DNA of 64,000 nt from an uncultured Acetatifactor sp. (GTDB taxonomy: Bacteria > Bacillota > Clostridia > Lachnospirales > Lachnospiraceae): the NCBI GenBank assembly GCA_947594835.1, contig CANQEH010000014.1, positions 1 through 64,000 on the forward strand, read 5' to 3'. Every line of letters starts with the position of its first letter. Position 1 is the stretch's first letter. Positions 62,920-64,000 of this stretch are shown one piece after another. Under the pieces are notes generated by a model. That model did not search any database, was not told where the DNA came from, and saw only the letters and a list, made by a program, of their open reading frames with translations. The position numbers and the translations under genes are program-made.

Positions 62920-63192
62920 TAGAAGCAAAACAGGCAAAAAGAAGGATCGGGCAGTGGACATGGACGGCATCAGGGTTGGAAAAGAGGAGAGCAGGGTTTT
63001 GAGGGACAGCCGGGGGATGTCTCTGATTGAACTGCTCATTTCCGTCTCCATGGCCGCTATCATCCTGGGGGCGGCGGCGCTGTTCATCCGGCGGGCCATG
63101 CAGAGCTACGACACGGCTACCTCCGCCATCGACCTGCAGATGGAGGCCCATGTGCTGTTGGAGCAGATGGCCGCCTGGGTGATGGAGGGGAA

Positions 63193-63284
63193 CCGGGTGG
63201 AGGTGACCCCGGAGAATGTGTCTGGCGGGGCACGCTGTAAATGACCAGCACATTCTCCGGGTGGAGGTGACCCCGGAGAATGTG
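63193..63284 (+). repeat. 28-base direct repeats bounding the insertion
   Basis: 63193-63220 and 63257-63284 are identical over 28 bases (CCGGGTGGAGGTGACCCCGG then AGAATGTG), spaced 64 bases. Recombination or slippage between them removes exactly the interrupting segment. Confidence 0.95.
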
Positions 63285-63313
63285 CTGGTCATTTACAGCG
63301 TGCCCCGCCAGAC
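63220..63313. repeat. Perfect 42-base inverted repeat with 10-base loop
   Basis: 63220-63261 is the exact reverse complement of 63272-63313; the spacer 63262-63271 reads TGGAGGTGAC. It starts in GTCTGGCGGGGCACGCTG and would extrude as a long cruciform or hairpin. Confidence 0.95.
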
Positions 63314-63796
63314 CGGGGAAACCCTTCTGCCGGACGGGACGACCCTGGATGAAAACGGGCGCGTGGTTCCCACCACGGGCCCCAAGGTCACGGAGGCGCC
63401 CGCTTCCAAACGGCTGGTGTGGATGGAGGGGGATGGGCTTTACATGGTGGTGCGGCAGGGGATTGCGGACCCGGACAGCGATACGACCCCGAGGCCGGAC
63501 GTATCGGAAGCCGTCCGGGAGAACTGTATCAGCCAGTATATGGCCGCGTTTCAACCTGCCTGGGATCCAGATCGGGGGCTTTTGAGCCTGGAGGTTCAGA
63601 TGCAGGAGGGAAAACAGGAGTACGCCATCCGGGATGAGATCAAGATGCGAAACAGCGCAAGTTCCCCCGCCCCGTCTTCCGCCCCGTAGGGAGCAGGGCC
63701 CAAACCCGCAGGGGAAGACTGGACGGATCGAAGTATTTAGCCGAAATAGATATGACAGATGGTTTGCCGTCTGATACGGCAGAAATGGGGCAGCGT

Positions 63797-64000
63797 ATGA
63801 AGAGACTGGAAAAACGGGTGATATCGGTTGTGTTGATTCTGGCCATGCTGGCGACGATGGTCAGGATGTCGCCTGCGCAGGATAAGGTGGCGTATGCCGC
63901 CATATCGGGCGGCGACCGGGTGAGAGGCGCTGTGAACAGCATCACAGAGCTTCCCCAATACGGCAGAGCTGACTACCAGACGCTGGAAAAAGGCGCCAGG
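63797..64000 (+). CDS. Exported protein of unknown function, 3'-truncated by window edge
   Basis: 68 codons are visible before the window ends. The ATG at 63797 has GGGG 7 bases upstream; an in-frame ATG at 63752 adds 15 hydrophilic residues and is less likely. The N-terminus (MKRLEKRVISVVLILAMLAT) is a signal peptide or membrane anchor, and then MSPAQDKVAYAAISGGDRVR and QYGRADYQTLEKGAR follow. The family cannot be called. Its position straight after the minor pilins suggests a pilus-related or surface role. The preceding 107 bases contain nothing recognisable. Confidence 0.6.
   Translation, partial: MKRLEKRVISVVLILAMLATMVRMSPAQDKVAYAAISGGDRVRGAVNSITELPQYGRADYQTLEKGAR

Larger units (their letters stand above)
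62960..63689 (+). pseudogene. Minor prepilin (PilW/GspJ-like) interrupted by a 64-base fold-back insertion
   Basis: The first frame (62960-63244) reads a 19-residue leader, MSLIELLISVSMAAIILGAA with Glu5, and about 60 further residues, then enters foreign sequence (SGGARC) and stops at TGA 63242-63244. The remainder continues in another frame, from VEVTPENVLVIYSVPRQTG to the TAG at 63687. Deleting 63221-63284 (64 bases, not a multiple of three) joins both as a 221-residue protein (RVEVTPENVLVIYS). GTG at 62954 is an alternative start with AAGAAGGAT upstream. The restored product would be the fourth minor pilin. Whether this is a real mutation, a phase-variable switch or an assembly error is discussed in the findings. 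Confidence 0.85.

Noticed and set aside
63216-63284. A separate gene starting at 63216
   Set aside because: Its first residues come from the inverted copy and a direct repeat; the rest continues the interrupted prepilin.
1-64000. tRNA/rRNA genes, IS elements, prophage, CRISPR arrays
   Set aside because: None seen: no cloverleaf signature, no transposase or integrase, and no regularly spaced repeats.

Overview
The window is a dense, GC-rich (roughly 55-60% by eye) chromosomal segment of a low-copy, Clostridia-type Firmicute, most likely Lachnospiraceae. The pointers are strong GGAGG-type ribosome binding sites, an FtsK/SpoIIIE translocase beside a TepA-type ClpP homologue, a Rex repressor next to a YdiF-type ABC-F ATPase, a YhaO/YhaN pair, a Re-citrate-synthase-like gene beside NADP-isocitrate dehydrogenase, an electron-bifurcating NfnAB pair, formate-tetrahydrofolate ligase, a class B sortase with a PKTG-type substrate, and a monoderm type IV pilus cluster without a secretin. 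No tRNA, rRNA, IS element, prophage or CRISPR array was seen, and there is no gene-free stretch longer than 300 bases.

Layout. 1-2289: leuS, cut by the left edge. 2300-3572 (minus): two small unknown proteins and a Cys/Gly/Asn-rich membrane protein. 3791-11821: surface module of sortase B, a 1491-residue wall-anchored leucine-rich-repeat protein, a smaller secreted paralogue and a leaderless subtilisin. 11818-15301: promoter with a palindromic operator candidate, Re-citrate-synthase-like enzyme, GntR/FCD regulator, icd. 15317-20878: ydiF and rex with back-to-back promoters, a coiled-coil protein, nnrD and an orphan MazF-type RNase. 20994-28500: REC-GGDEF protein, CNNM/CBS protein, YebC, a GT2 glycosyltransferase with a membrane partner, and tepA. 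28572-38023: ftsK, fhs, nfnAB between two zinc-ribbon membrane proteins, rlmH. 38080-44545: yhaO-yhaN, an aldolase-family enzyme, and an AT-richer polytopic membrane protein. 44655-51654: an operon of a zinc-finger anti-sigma-like protein, polA, coaE, an FtsA-related ATPase, walJ and an ACT-domain protein, closed by a terminator. 51871-64000: type IV pilus cluster pilB-pilC-pilA-pilD-pilMN-pilO followed by four minor prepilins and a partial exported protein.

Two observations stand out. (1) A 62-base AT-rich leader with two inverted repeats occurs twice (18853-18914 and 27734-27795, 58 of 62 bases identical), each time ending exactly three bases before the start codon of a different gene (nnrD, tepA). 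(2) The last minor prepilin gene is broken by a 64-base insertion made of a perfect 42-base inverted copy of the downstream coding sequence, flanked by 28-base direct repeats; precise loss of the 64 bases restores one 221-residue frame. This is either a template-switch mutation, a reversible on/off switch, or an assembly artefact.

The metabolic genes share a redox theme: Rex senses NADH/NAD+, NnrD repairs hydrated NAD(P)H, NfnAB couples NADH, NADPH and ferredoxin, and citrate synthase plus NADP-IDH supply 2-oxoglutarate and NADPH. The right quarter is a complete-looking pilus assembly line: motor ATPase, platform, major pilin, prepilin peptidase, inner-membrane alignment proteins and a GspH/I/J/K-like set of tip pilins. 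No pilT retraction ATPase is present in the window.
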